From assembly GCA_035048485.1 (NCBI GenBank), contig CM068580.1:61459983-61523982 (forward strand): 64,000 bases of DNA, given 5' to 3'. This DNA is from Pteria penguin (lineage: Eukaryota; Mollusca; Bivalvia; Pterioida; Pteriidae). Positions 47,401 to 56,500 of the stretch are shown piece by piece. Under the pieces are notes generated by a model. That model saw only the letters and a list, made by a program, of their open reading frames with translations. It was not told the DNA's origin and searched no databases. The first letter of the stretch is position 1. The number at the start of each line of letters is the position of its first letter. Both the position numbers and the translations under genes were made by a program.

Positions 47401-47440
47401 GATACGTTCTCTCAGTAAATCTTCCTTCTTCAGCCATCAT
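23489..47440 (-). CDS. CLCN7: H(+)/Cl(-) exchange transporter 7 (ClC-7), complete
   Basis: A lysosomal 2Cl-/H+ antiporter that, with OSTM1, supports lysosome and resorption-lacuna acidity. Exons (5' to 3'): 47440-47369, 43186-43043, 42563-42498, 42272-42140, 41726-41617, 41094-40951, 40275-40186, 38982-38824, 38565-38455, 36287-36233, 35818-35758, 35514-35376, 34907-34814, 34590-34421, 32927-32876, 32601-32474, 31616-31531, 29815-29686, 28405-28322, 28220-28128, 27591-27508, 26920-26840, 25568-25474, 23498-23489. All phases agree and the product is about 796 residues (human 805). The pore motifs GSGIP, GKEGP (gating Glu) and [11 protein letters not shown] (proton Glu region) are intact, and two CBS domains end the protein. 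[17 protein letters not shown] and [13 protein letters not shown] place it with ClC-7 rather than ClC-6 or ClC-3/4/5. The human N-terminal EAAPLL sorting motif is not evident. Confidence 0.96.
23822..24330. repeat. Interspersed repeat family C, copy 1
   Basis: The sequence from 'ATTGGGTCCAATGAAATTC' through 'GTGGTCCCC', 'TTCTATCAGTAAGGGTTC', AGGTCA-like motifs and a (GACA)n tail is closely repeated at 28579-29190. It lies in the CLCN7 intron between the last two exons. Confidence 0.85.
24800..25300. repeat. Degenerate tandem repeat (GGTGACCTCGA...AAAGTTTGATGA)
   Basis: Three units of roughly 130-150 bp share 'CTGGTGACCTCGA', 'TCATGACACA', 'TTTGGRTTGTAA' and 'CAAAGTTTGATGA'. The last runs into a GGATGGACAGACTGACAGA tail, like the related family C repeats. 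Confidence 0.65.
25474..26920 (-). CDS. CLCN7: CLCN7 exons for the second CBS domain and C-terminus
   Basis: Exon 26920-26840 encodes [20 protein letters not shown] and exon 25568-25474 encodes [20 protein letters not shown], the second CBS motif. The exon ends CA|GTAAGT. Splicing to 23498 gives QFG-stop, while read-through gives Q-stop at once (TAA at 25472-25470), so both products have almost the same C-terminus. Confidence 0.93.
25985..26150 (+). mobile_element. SINE family A body, diverged
   Basis: 'GAGTGAGACAGTAAAATCTC', then 'GATCCCTCACTGCTATCGATGG', 'TATGTAATGCATAGGGCAG' and a short tail. There is no clear tRNA head. Confidence 0.65.
26250..26456. mobile_element. MITE with GTCCGGCGCC-type termini, copy 2 (diverged)
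   Basis: The interior ('AATGAATTAATAACTGGGAT', 'TTCTGCATGAGAATTTATTT') matches 8562-8780. The left end reads AGTCTGGCACCATAAACTG and the right end is eroded to TCTCAGTTATGAA. Confidence 0.75.
26460..26770. repeat. Low-order inverted and direct repeats around GAGCATGCTCAAA motifs
   Basis: Motifs such as 'CCATGCTCAACTC', 'GAGCACATGCTCAAAG' and 'AAGTTTGAGCATGGAGAAC' recur in both orientations, suggesting a decayed inverted-repeat element. The boundaries are not definable. Confidence 0.35.
27508..28405 (-). CDS. CLCN7: CLCN7 exons between the CBS domains
   Basis: Exon 28405-28322 encodes [19 protein letters not shown], exon 28220-28128 encodes [20 protein letters not shown], and exon 27591-27508 encodes [20 protein letters not shown]. 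All are whole-codon exons. They complete CBS1 and start CBS2, the cytosolic region where many osteopetrosis mutations fall in human CLCN7. Confidence 0.94.
28579..29190. repeat. Interspersed repeat family C, copy 2
   Basis: It is closely similar to 23822-24330, including 'AACAAATCACGTACATGTAT' and 'TGTGCATGTCTACAGACACAC'. It extends through AGGTCAAAGGT/AAGGTCACATG blocks to 'GAGACAGACAGACGGACGGA'. It lies in a CLCN7 intron, about 4.7 kb from copy 1 and in the same orientation. Confidence 0.85.
29686..31616 (-). CDS. CLCN7: CLCN7 exons: end of transmembrane domain and first CBS motif
   Basis: Exon 31616-31531 encodes [20 protein letters not shown]. Exon 29815-29686 encodes [20 protein letters not shown] and [11 protein letters not shown], the first CBS domain. 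The phase-2 junction makes an Ala codon. Confidence 0.94.
30110..30760. repeat. Repeat family C relative, four tandem sub-units
   Basis: Units of about 130-160 bp share 'GGTCACGRGGTAAAAAATTTTGGTACC', 'GAATACAYRTGTAGWATGAAGGCCC' and 'TTATGGCCAAGGTTAAAGTTTTTC', and finish in 'GACAGAGAGACAGACAGACA'. There is no coding content; the local open frames are repeat-derived. Confidence 0.8.
32474..34907 (-). CDS. CLCN7: CLCN7 exons: helices late in the pore domain
   Basis: Exons 34907-34814, 34590-34421, 32927-32876 and 32601-32474 encode [53 protein letters not shown] and [20 protein letters not shown]. In CLC exchangers these form helices from about L to Q, including the third selectivity stretch (GLFIP). 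Phases 1, 0, 1 and 0 chain correctly. Confidence 0.95.
32926..33351. repeat. 71-bp tandem array that duplicates a CLCN7 3' splice site
   Basis: Six nearly identical 71-bp units (starts at 32926, 32997, 33068, 33139, 33210 and 33281; the last has one A-to-T change). On the CLCN7 strand each unit carries TGTTTCTTACCTGTTTCAG, the same acceptor used by exon 32927-32876, then ACATT and the donor GTAAGTT. The array starts at that exon boundary and stops about 12 bp from a pogo-like element. Confidence 0.95.
33365..34218. mobile_element. Pogo/Tigger-like DNA transposon, deleted copy
   Basis: The termini CAGTGCTCCACCGCTACATC and the inverse of CAGTGCTCCCCCGCTATATC are flanked by TA on both sides, as in the Tc1/mariner superfamily, pogo branch. 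Length is 854 bp. Inside is a broken N-terminal transposase piece (33410-33846). The catalytic DDE part is missing. It lies in a CLCN7 intron next to the 71-bp array. Confidence 0.85.
33410..33846 (-). pseudogene. Broken pogo/CENP-B-type transposase N-terminus
   Basis: One frame from 33846 reads [20 protein letters not shown] and [15 protein letters not shown], like the CENP-B/psq helix-turn-helix. It hits a stop near 33641. The homology then resumes in another frame with [19 protein letters not shown] and [11 protein letters not shown], the second (Tc5-type) DNA-binding domain. A frameshift therefore separates the two DNA-binding halves, and the rest of the gene is deleted. Confidence 0.75.
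35376..36287 (-). CDS. CLCN7: CLCN7 exons: mid pore domain
   Basis: Exons 36287-36233, 35818-35758 and 35514-35376 encode [36 protein letters not shown] and [20 protein letters not shown]. The last continues [17 protein letters not shown], a lumenal loop. Together they make 85 residues, with phases 1 and 2 at the internal junctions. Confidence 0.93.
36868..37000 (+). mobile_element. SINE family A, degraded
   Basis: 'GCCAGTGTGGCCAGGTCAG' resembles the tRNA head, but the B-box region is deleted. 'TTTTCGGATGAAACCATTAA' and 'GATGCCTCACTGCTTTGGG' match the body. Confidence 0.65.
37165..37390. repeat. Repeat family C relative
   Basis: It contains 'AAAGGTCAAAAGGTCATCAA', 'GTGAAATATGAAGTCTCTAT' and 'TTAAGGCCAAGGTTAAAG', then a GACA-rich tail ('AACAGACAGACAGG'). 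Confidence 0.75.
38455..42272 (-). CDS. CLCN7: CLCN7 exons: first transmembrane helices, selectivity and gating motifs
   Basis: Exons 42272-42140, 41726-41617, 41094-40951, 40275-40186, 38982-38824 and 38565-38455. They encode [40 protein letters not shown] (Cl- filter), [14 protein letters not shown] (gating Glu split across two exons), [20 protein letters not shown] (proton Glu) and [16 protein letters not shown]. All catalytic residues of a coupled exchanger are present. Confidence 0.96.
39052..39448. mobile_element. MITE copy 3 interrupted by a SINE
   Basis: GGGTCCAGCG at the left and TTTATGGCGCCAAACCCA at the right bound a body like 8562-8780 ('AATTAATAACTGAGATTTGG'). The body is split at 39215 by a family B SINE. 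Confidence 0.85.
39216..39389 (-). mobile_element. SINE family B nested in a MITE, with 12-bp target duplication
   Basis: The minus strand has a tRNA-like head, GGGGCAGGCGTGGTGTAGTG, with the B box GGTTCGATTCCCGG, then the body to 'CGACGTAAAACACC'. ATAATGGAAAGA lies on both sides (39204-39215 and 39390-39401). The nearly intact head implies a fairly recent insertion. Confidence 0.93.
39449..40185. other. CLCN7 intron, AT-rich
   Basis: No repeats with clear borders and no coding signal were seen. Confidence 0.5.
40440..40632. mobile_element. Possible decayed hAT-type MITE
   Basis: The left end GCAGAGCTAGAAATTTTTGA and the right end CCTCTAAATCCGCTAATG are weak inverted relatives of the CAGTGGCGGATC termini seen at 63244-63377. 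G-rich and C-rich runs lie between. Confidence 0.35.
42498..43186 (-). CDS. CLCN7: CLCN7 exons 2 and 3: cytosolic N-terminus
   Basis: Exon 43186-43043 (48 codons) is acidic and Ser-rich ([13 protein letters not shown] ... [20 protein letters not shown]). Exon 42563-42498 encodes [20 protein letters not shown], matching the conserved SLDYDxxEN block of ClC-7 just before helix B. Both are phase 0. Confidence 0.92.
43283..43390 (-). mobile_element. SINE family A 3' fragment, minus strand
   Basis: 'TTGATTGATAAATTGATTAC' is the inverted (CAAT)n-like tail, followed by the inverted body 'CATGTATATGGTGAAAGAAT', 'CTGCTTGATGCATTACATAG'. It is truncated. Confidence 0.6.
43981..44091. mobile_element. 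Short foldback element
   Basis: The arms AGTCCGACGAATCTAACGAA (continuing GGGCATTTTTAT) and the inverse of CTAGTCTGACAAATCTGAGG pair over about 40 bp. The loop contains the palindrome GCCCTAGGGC. Confidence 0.7.
44388..47338. mobile_element. 2.95-kb inverted-repeat element with 10-bp target duplication in CLCN7 intron 1
   Basis: GTCCGGGAAC occurs as a direct repeat at 44378-44387 and 47339-47348. Just inside are inverted ends, GGGTCATGCTAAAAA (left) and TTTTTAGCATGACC (right). The similarity continues inward: CCTGGAGCAG, GGGGGATTGTGTGT and, further in, TTTGTATCCTATT at 44499 against AATAGGATACAAA at 46945. The 9-11 bp duplication with long inverted ends fits Mutator-like elements. No transposase-length open frame is present, so it is non-autonomous. 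Confidence 0.85.
47369..47440 (-). CDS. CLCN7: CLCN7 first coding exon
   Basis: It encodes 24 residues starting [15 protein letters not shown] and ends TCG|GTAAGC, phase 0. Two ATG codons are adjacent (47440-47438 and 47437-47435), and the second is equally usable. The Mutator-like insertion ends only about 20 bp into the following intron. Confidence 0.88.
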
Positions 47441-47589
47441 CACGTGCTGCTAATGAATAAACAAAACCGAAAGTAAAATCTTTCTGGCGTTGTCATATTA
47501 TTGTTTGGATAAAATCAAATAAGTATCGAAAGTTACATTTGTTTACAAGGTCAAGGATTTCACGCGAGCAAGCGCGACGACAACCAAGC
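47441..47589. promoter_or_regulatory. Bidirectional promoter region of CLCN7 and POLR3E
   Basis: Only 149 bp separate the two divergent start codons, so both 5' UTRs and core promoters must fall here or use upstream leader exons. It contains CACGTG at 47441-47446 in an ATCACGTGCT context directly before the CLCN7 ATG, and CAAGGTCAAGG near 47548. No TATA box is evident, typical of housekeeping bidirectional promoters. Confidence 0.65.
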
Positions 47590-50500
47590 ATGGCTGAGGA
47601 AGAGGATCCGGTGGAACATGAGGTGATTATTTAGACAGTCAGCATTAATATTACGACTATATAATCCAAAATTAATGGAGAAATATGTTGTATGCATAAT
47701 ACATATTCTATATATGTGACCATTTCTCCCTAAATTGTTTTTTAAACTCGAAAAATCACATTGAAAACAGACAGCATTGTGATAAGAATGCAGGGGGCAT
47801 ATCAAAATAAATATTGTACTTTTCATTCCTTTTAGGGCGGTATATTTATTTACACAATATCTGTATTTGCATGGTACAGATGATAATAAGCCTTTTTAAA
47901 TTTAAGACTGTGTTTAATATAGTAATTTGTCTCGTTTAGTAGATCGATATACATTGATAATGATGCAAGGTAACTGCAATCATGTTCTGCACAAATTACT
48001 TAGAAGTTAGATTAATTTGATTAACAGACTTTGATTGCACAGACAGTAAAAAGTGCTTGGATTTAAATGCTTTACCCAGATGATCTGCAAATGTGTTTAT
48101 GTAGAATGCTGTCATAAAACAGGTTGGGGTGTACAACATCTCATCTGAGGGATATATAAGTCACTCAAGTGTGTAACAATTTTTTCTCCAATAAACAGCT
48201 AGTGAAAATATATAATCATTTTAAATAGCAGAAGAAAACTTGCCTGTATAGGAGAATGAGAAGTGATTATTGAAAACCAGGCCCATATACATCATAATAC
48301 ATGCAGACAGATGGTGGATAAAGCTGATCTGGCTCATTATTATAAATTATTATTGACAGTTGTTGATTGAGAACTGACCCATATGAACAGGTACAGAAAG
48401 TAAACAATTTGTACATGTATGAATTGCTGCATAGACAGGTGCATAAGATGTGACCAATATAGAATTGTAGACTGAATATGTCACTTGTACAGACAGTTGT
48501 AGAAAAGAGCTGACTAATATAGGCAGGGGTAGGATAAGGTCTGATCTGTATACCCGATAGGTAAATTCAGAGTAGAATTAACTTGTATAGGCACATGAAG
48601 AGTAAGAACTGACCAATGTAGTTAGATGAGGAATAAGAGCTATCATTATCTGTATTGACAAATGAAGAAAAACACTGATCATGACCAGTGTAAACAGTGA
48701 GAAGTAATAAAAACTGACTTGTATAAAGAGGTCAGAAATAAGAATTGATCATGAGTAGTACAGACAGATGAGGTCTAATAAAAAAGTGACAGGTGAGGAA
48801 TAGAACCTTATTATGACCAGTATAAACAGATGAGATGTAGTAAAAACTGACTTGTATAAAGAGGTCAGAAATAAGAACTGATCATGAGTAGTACAGACAG
48901 ATGAGGTCTAATAAAAAAGTGACAGGTGAGGAATAGAACCTTATCATGACCAGTATAAACAGATGAGATGTAGTAAAAACTGACAGGTGAGGAATAAAAA
49001 CTGATCATGAGACCAGTGTAGACAGGTGAGGAGAAAGAACTGACTTCTATTAATGAGAAAGAATAAGAACTGATTATGACCTATTTAGACAGCTAGGTGA
49101 GGTATGATAAAAACTGACCTGTTTAGACAGGTGAGGAATAAAAACTGATCATGACCAGTATAAACAGGTGAAGAGAAAGAACTGACTTGTATTGACAGGT
49201 GAAATATAAGAAATGATCATGACCTGTAAAGACAGGTGAGGAGCAATAAAACTGACTTGTATAGATACATTGTAGGAGTAAGAACAGGCCATGACCTGTA
49301 ATGCAGTACAGGCTGTACTGATTATGAAATCATTACCATAGACATTTTTCATATGTATATATTATTACCTAATCATCTATATAAATTCATCATTTTTGAC
49401 TGTTTACGCTTTTTAATAGACTTTTCTGTAAGAACTGAGGTCAGTCACGTGACATACTGTTACCCAGTGTAAGGCGTCTCTTGGAAAGAGCATTATAGCA
49501 AACCAGATTTCATTCACAAGTTGAAGTGATTAGGTAATGAGAAAGACCAGGGAAACCGTTGCCGTAGGCCAAGTGCAACAGTTTCCCAGGTAATTCTCAC
49601 TACCAAGGGACAGTAGTTTGACTGTTTCCCAAGTAGCCATGAAATAACTGTGTTGTAAGTACTATTGACATTCACAAAGGAGTATAAATCAGTAAATTGA
49701 TGAGTAATATGTAATATAATACATGTAATGTTCTGTTGTACAAGTGCTATTGTACTTTCAGATCGATGTGTACCTGTCGAAGAGTTTGGCTAGACAGCTT
49801 TATTTACTTCAGGTGTGTAGACATGTTTGTGCATGTAAATGAGGATTAGTATTGTAGAATTTTCTATACAATTCTGTTTGGGTGGGGGGGGGGGGGGAGG
49901 ATGTGTCTATGGAATAAAATACATGTAGGAAATTTCATCATATAAATATAGGATCTGAAATGAATTTTCATTTCATACAGTATTTATGAAATGAGTTGTT
50001 TGTTTTATATCCCCAAGCCTTGGCTAGGGGATATAAAATACACAATGAGTTTCATAAATACTGTATGAAATGAAAATCCATTTCAGATTCTTTTTATCAC
50101 ATGTTTAAGCACAGTTTAAAGGTGTTTATTTCATCAAACACGGGCTTGACACAATTCTTTTCCACACTATGACGTCACCTATGCCATAAATTAATTCATG
50201 ACATAGCGATATATCACTGCATAAACAGCAAAACATGTGATATCTTTAGGGAAAATGAAACATTTTTCATTGAAATTAGATTAAATTTATGCACTGAAAA
50301 AGGTATGAAAATGAGATTAAAAAAGATTTTTCAGGGAAGACAATAATATTAAGCAGTTTCATTTTACTTTTGTGTTATGCTTTTAAATTAATTTATGTGG
50401 TTAAAACTTCAAGATCTGAAAGAGGTGTGCTAGGTGTACAGTAGTCTTTTGCCTTTATAAAGAGAATCCTTGTGTGGGCAAGTGAAAAGATCTGCCATTT

Positions 50501-53500
50501 TTCCTGCCGATTCTCAATGAAATAGTAAAATGATTCTAGTATATGTTAACTGACAAATGCTTCATAGATACAAAAGTTTGAATCGACATTGAAACATGTA
50601 CTAAAAATAAGATCTTGTCTTGCATGTACAGTATCCAGTTCGTCCAGCTCATATGCCATATGATAATATCAATCACCTATCAGCCAGGGTAAAACCAAAA
50701 CAGAAAAAGGTAAAAGATATTTTTACAGAGTATTATTGATAATTATCTGATTACCAGATACATTGAAATAGTAGTCCCTCTCTCTCTACAGAAAATCGAC
50801 CTATCAGATGTCTTGTTAATTACCATTCTTTGACCTGTTATTCCCTAACATTAGTGTATTTATTACAAAGTTCACATGCATGTAATACCAGATGTATCTA
50901 TCATACAATTAAAGTCCTGCAAATCTTTGCAGCTTGAAATGGAGTTAACTGTGAACACTCGAAGTTCAAATTATTCCCGGAGTAAAGGAGAACAGATTGC
51001 CATCAACGTAGATGGGAAAACCGATGGTGAACCAGGATATTACAGCAGGTTGGCTTTTATAAGACAGATGAAAACTATGATAAATTCTATAATATTATTA
51101 ATAAGATATCATACTGATTTACTCCATGGGATATGTTGATTTTGCCATATTTATGAGAATAAAATACTGATTTGAATTTACCCTTGTGAGTTGACTGTAA
51201 CTTTTATGTAGGTACAGAACAATCCCTGTGTGACCAATTGATTTTAGGATGATGATTTTAGGACGAAAGTCTTATTGAATTGTAACTACCGTACTTTGCC
51301 ATTTCTGTTTGAGAGATGCTTCTGAAGAACAATTCCCACTAAATGGTTGGTCACATGAAACTTAAATATTTATTGAATGTTTTGTCACATGTGGCATGAA
51401 TATTTATCGAATGACATGGCAAACTCCCGCTAGAAAAATTGTTTTAATTGTGACACAACAAAGTATTCTGCGAAGCTTGAACCCGTACACTTGTGATTAT
51501 AAAATCCAACCTGTTAAACACCTTGTCATTCTAGACTATAGGTGCCTAGAACTTGCAAGTAATCTTTGGTTACCTTACTGATAGATTGTGTTTAGTTTTA
51601 TGTTTATAAACGTCTTACTCTCTTATTCTAGTAACATGATGGATAAACAGCTGATCATGTCTGCCCCGGCAGTGGAATCGACAGGACGGTATGCAGTTGG
51701 GGTCATGAAGGAGGGTTAGTATACTGATAAACTTCTTCATTGTTGTGCAAGTAACTTGCATACACATCGAGTTTCTCTCAGAATTGTTTATGCAACCTCT
51801 TGACAGAAACCAATATGTAGTTGGTGTATCTTGGCTTGTTACGACGTAAAGAGATCCGTAGTTCAAGCAGAAGTGTTCACTCTGTAAGAAGAGATAGCAA
51901 AACCAAGTGTTGTCACATAGAAGTCAGCATATTAAAGATTCCTGTCTGCCCTAGGTGGGTTCATTTCATAAATCTAAAATTACGCTGATACCATTGCTAT
52001 ATAAGTGAAATTGCTGATGTGATGTTATATACCATGAATAGGGTCTTCAGGTTAAAAAGCCGGTCAACCTGGAAAAAAAAATCTTCTGTTAGTTACACTA
52101 ACACGCCCACACACCTTCCCATTTACCTCAATCGGTACTGAATCCATAATTAAGAGAAGTTTTAGGATACAGAGAGTTCAATATTTAAAACATGACAGTT
52201 TTGCTGACTCAGTCACTGAAATTTATACATTACAGCACCTGTGTAATGCATTTGATAGAAATTTTAATAGAAGCTGTCAGGCCATCCATAGCGTAGAGAA
52301 TCCTTCAGTATGTCAGAGTCTAGTGAACCTCAGTTAAATGTCAAGCAGGGGTAGCTCAGTGGATCAGGTGCTTGACTTGTAACAGAGAGGTCCCTGGTTT
52401 GACTTCTGCCAAGGGTACACCACTGCCCTGTCTTTCAGATGAGACTGTGAAAACTGAATTTCTGTGACAAGGTAGCCATGGCATGTAAAAGATTCCTCAC
52501 TGCTTTGGTTGGGTCCATTGCAAAAGGAGAAATTTCCATGCAATGCATGATACAGAAGCTGTCACTATATATGTGAGATAATTATGGAATGAGGTAAAAC
52601 AATCAGTCAATCAGTTTAATGTCCAGTCTTAAAAACTGATTACCACCTTCCATAGTGGGATTTAAACATAGATCCTAATAAATTACTTTGAGGTTTTGTT
52701 ATTTTCAAATTTTGTACTATGCAGAAGTCTATAATAAAAAAAAATTAAAATTTGATATCAATATTTGAGAGTTTTCTGTGTGAATTATAGATACATTTAG
52801 AAATATCTTTTTCCAATATGTTTTGAAATTGTGACTTTTTAACAGATGACCTACATCTGACCCCACTCCATGCAGTCCTGCAAATGAGACCTAGTTTTAA
52901 CTACCTGGATAAATCGGATGTGAGAATGAAAGTAGAAATTGGCCCTGGAGGTGATGGAGGTAAGAAAAGAAACCATGGAAACAGTTCGATTATAACACTA
53001 TAGCAAAATAGTTTGTAATTTGGGGTGTACTGCTTGTCTGTCAAATCATTGTGATCTTATGAAATACTTTCATGAACTTTCATCTCAGTGAAGGTATTTA
53101 CACAATGCCTAAATTTGATGACCTCAACTTGATAACACATTTTCATGCATTTAGCATTTTCCTAAGTAACTGAGAAAAGCAATATCATCAACATCGTGTT
53201 TAGAGTACTTCAGGTTTGATTTTGATCTCGTATTTCTTAAATATAAATTTAGTTCAGAAACCATTTGATATTCATTTCTTGATTTTCTAAATCCCTTCAT
53301 ATTGCATTTATATTCGATTTCTAAGTTATATACTTTTACCAATAGAAAGTTGTTAACTAATTATAATAGATTGTCATTTCAAGTTATTCAACATTTCTTT
53401 ATGAAACATGTGAAATATAGTTAAAATTGATGAAAAAGTGATAGACTAGGTACTTCACTTCTTTTTCATGTAAGCCGGCATGGCCTAGTGGTATTGCGCT

Positions 53501-56500
53501 CGCCTACTGATCGGGAGGCTGGGGTTCGAGTCCCGCTCTGGTCATGCTGGTGTCCTGTCTTTCAGATGAGACAGTAAAAACCAAGGTGCCGTGTTGTGGT
53601 ATGCATGATACGTTAAAGATCCCTCACTGCTTCAGGTGGGTCCGTTGCAAAGGTCAAAATTTGTATGCCCCACATCAGGCAGATGCCGTCAATATATACG
53701 TGAAATATTCGTGGTGTGACGTTTAACAAAAATCAATCAATCAATCTTTTTCACATACAATCAAATTCTTCCCTTTTTAACCAAATTTATATCCACATCT
53801 TTATATACCAGTTTATTATACTATTAAAGTAAATCTAAAGGAGTACCAGAAGGGACAGCATATCATGTGATACATTTCCCCCATTGTATGAATCAATGTA
53901 TGAATCTATTTAAATCGCTTTCTTTTCCCACAGATGGATCTCAAGATGAAGAAGAAGAAGAAGCAAAACCAGTTACCATGAAGTTTGCTCGCCAAGAAAC
54001 AGAGGAAGCCAAAGCTAGGAGAATGGCATCCTATGACTACCTTCAGAAGAAAAGAGAGGAGGAGGCCTGGCTTCCTCTCAGGTTTCACAATACTGAGGTG
54101 AGAAAGAGTGTCAGGAATATGATACCTTGTAATACATAACAATCTTCCAAATTTTATTTGCTATCTCATGTCTTGTGACTGAGATGTTAAAAGATCTTCA
54201 GATCAGCTGCATTTATTAAAAGAAACTTAGTGGTACTAATCATGCGAGGAAGGAAGTACTCACCGGTACTCTCCTTTGGAAGTTTCAGAGTAAGTGTTTG
54301 CTTTTGAAATTGTTTAACCAACTCTTGAGTGTTTATGGCCAAATCTTTTCAGAGTGTTTTGGATCATTGAATCTGTGTCTAGTGACTCTATTTTTATTGT
54401 AAAAATCATCAGATATAGCTTTAAACACCAATGAAACAAAGGAAATATTGTCAAACTTTTACTCCAAATATAAAAAAACCATCTAATTAATAGACATATC
54501 TTATTTAAATCTTTGAAGGAAACAAAAGATACAATTGAAAAGGTTAAATCCATGGTATATGCTGCAAACAATTTGATTTTAATATTTGATTGGAATATTG
54601 TTCTAAATTGGAATATATGTTTAACTCTATCCTTTAAATCAAGTCATAAATAGATAACTAAATAATAATTTCTACAGAGTGGTATGTCAGAGTCAGAGAG
54701 GTTACAACTCTTTGCTAGTAAAGGAGAAGAGATGTCGGAATTCCAACTTCAGCCCAAAGAATACCTCAACATGTTGATGCCACAAAGGGATGAAACACAG
54801 GAGTAAGTGGTGATTTAAGTACAATCTGATTAACCATATCTTTGTTTCGCTTCTCTATTTTTCCATTGCGGATAAAGATCTGGCGAAATCCCGTAAGGGG
54901 TCATGTTCTTGTGAACTCTGATTTTCATCAAATCAGTGGATCGACTACAAATTCCTAGGAATTAACATGCACAGCATGCGTGACCCTCAAGGTAGTTTTT
55001 GAACAGTGTTTGTTACATATTGCTTCACTATCACATGCCTAACCGAATCATTGATTGGATGTAGGAAATAACCATTTCGGTGACTGAAACATTGTCAGAG
55101 TTCATCAGAACATGACCCCTAACGGGGTTTCACCAGATCTTTGTCCACAATGAGACAAATAGAGAAGTGGAATAAAGATATGGTTTTAATTAGATTGAAT
55201 TAAGTACAAATCGATTTATTTATTTTCTTTCTTTCATTAATATAATTGAAAAATATCAGTGAAATGTCCACACTTGCTGGAGTTTGTTTCATGTATCAAA
55301 CTTCTCTAGAACACCATACACACAAATGGATTGCCGATCAGCATTCTTAAAATAAGAAGTCTACCTCATTAACTCTGGTTTCCTCCACAACTAGCTCCCA
55401 CCATAAAAGTGAAATTATTATTATTGTGGAGGTGAACAACAAAAAAGTCGGCACATGTGTAATAGACAGGGTGAGACATTGTGGCTAGACCAGGAAATCT
55501 AACCCAGAATCTTCTGCTTTTAGAGATAACGCTTTCACCATTAAGCTATCCAGTCCGGTATTGAAATCTGTCGGACTACTTTCCTGCTAGAGGTTTCCAA
55601 GAGAGAAATAAATTCAGATTCTCATTCACATGAAGGTTACTCTTAGGGCACCATATCTGTAACAGACAGTGTGAAAAATTGTGGCTGAAAATGGGAAACT
55701 AAGAACCTTCTGCCATTAGGGCAGATGCTCTCATCATTGAGCTATCTGGTCCAGTACCGGAATCTGTCACTCATGGACATCAAAGTTGAAGCCAGGGTAG
55801 CTTTATCGGTAATGTGTCTGACGCTGGTTTCAGTTTGACTGCCAACTTGTCTTTCAGATAAGACAGTTGAGAAATTTGCATTTAAAAGAACCATAATTGT
55901 TTTGGGTAGGTCCTTTGCATAGGTGGAAATTTCTGTGAAATGCATCAGGGCACAAGTTCAGGTATATTCTGTCCCCATTGAAATGAAATAGTCTTGGCAT
56001 GTTGTAAAACAATAAAACAAGTAATATCAAAATTGTTTCTTCTTCTCAGGGAGAAGCCAGCCATGCCAAGTAATGTCCTGTCACTTATGTCATTGAGGAC
56101 CATGCCATTGCCAGACCAGATCAAAGCACTACTTAAGAATGGTAAGTGAAAATTTTAAGAGAAAAATCACTTCAATGCCATATCATAATCTCTGTGTAAA
56201 GGTTTCCTTTAAAAGATTTGAGAATTATTGTTGAAACACTGGGAACAGACAATTTTGACAATAACAAGGTGAGGTAGACAAATGGACATTTATTTCAATG
56301 AACAAACACAGACAAAATGTGGCGGGTCTCAAATTCATTTCGGCCATTGCATTTAAAAAGAAAAAAGATGAAATTTTTGATTGTTTAAAGAATTTCATAA
56401 ATATTTCAAGGAGAAATTTTTGGAACTGAAAATAGGTCCTTTAAGAAAGAGGACTTACTAGAAACCAGAGCTATCTGTATGAATAATGTTTTTTTATTCT

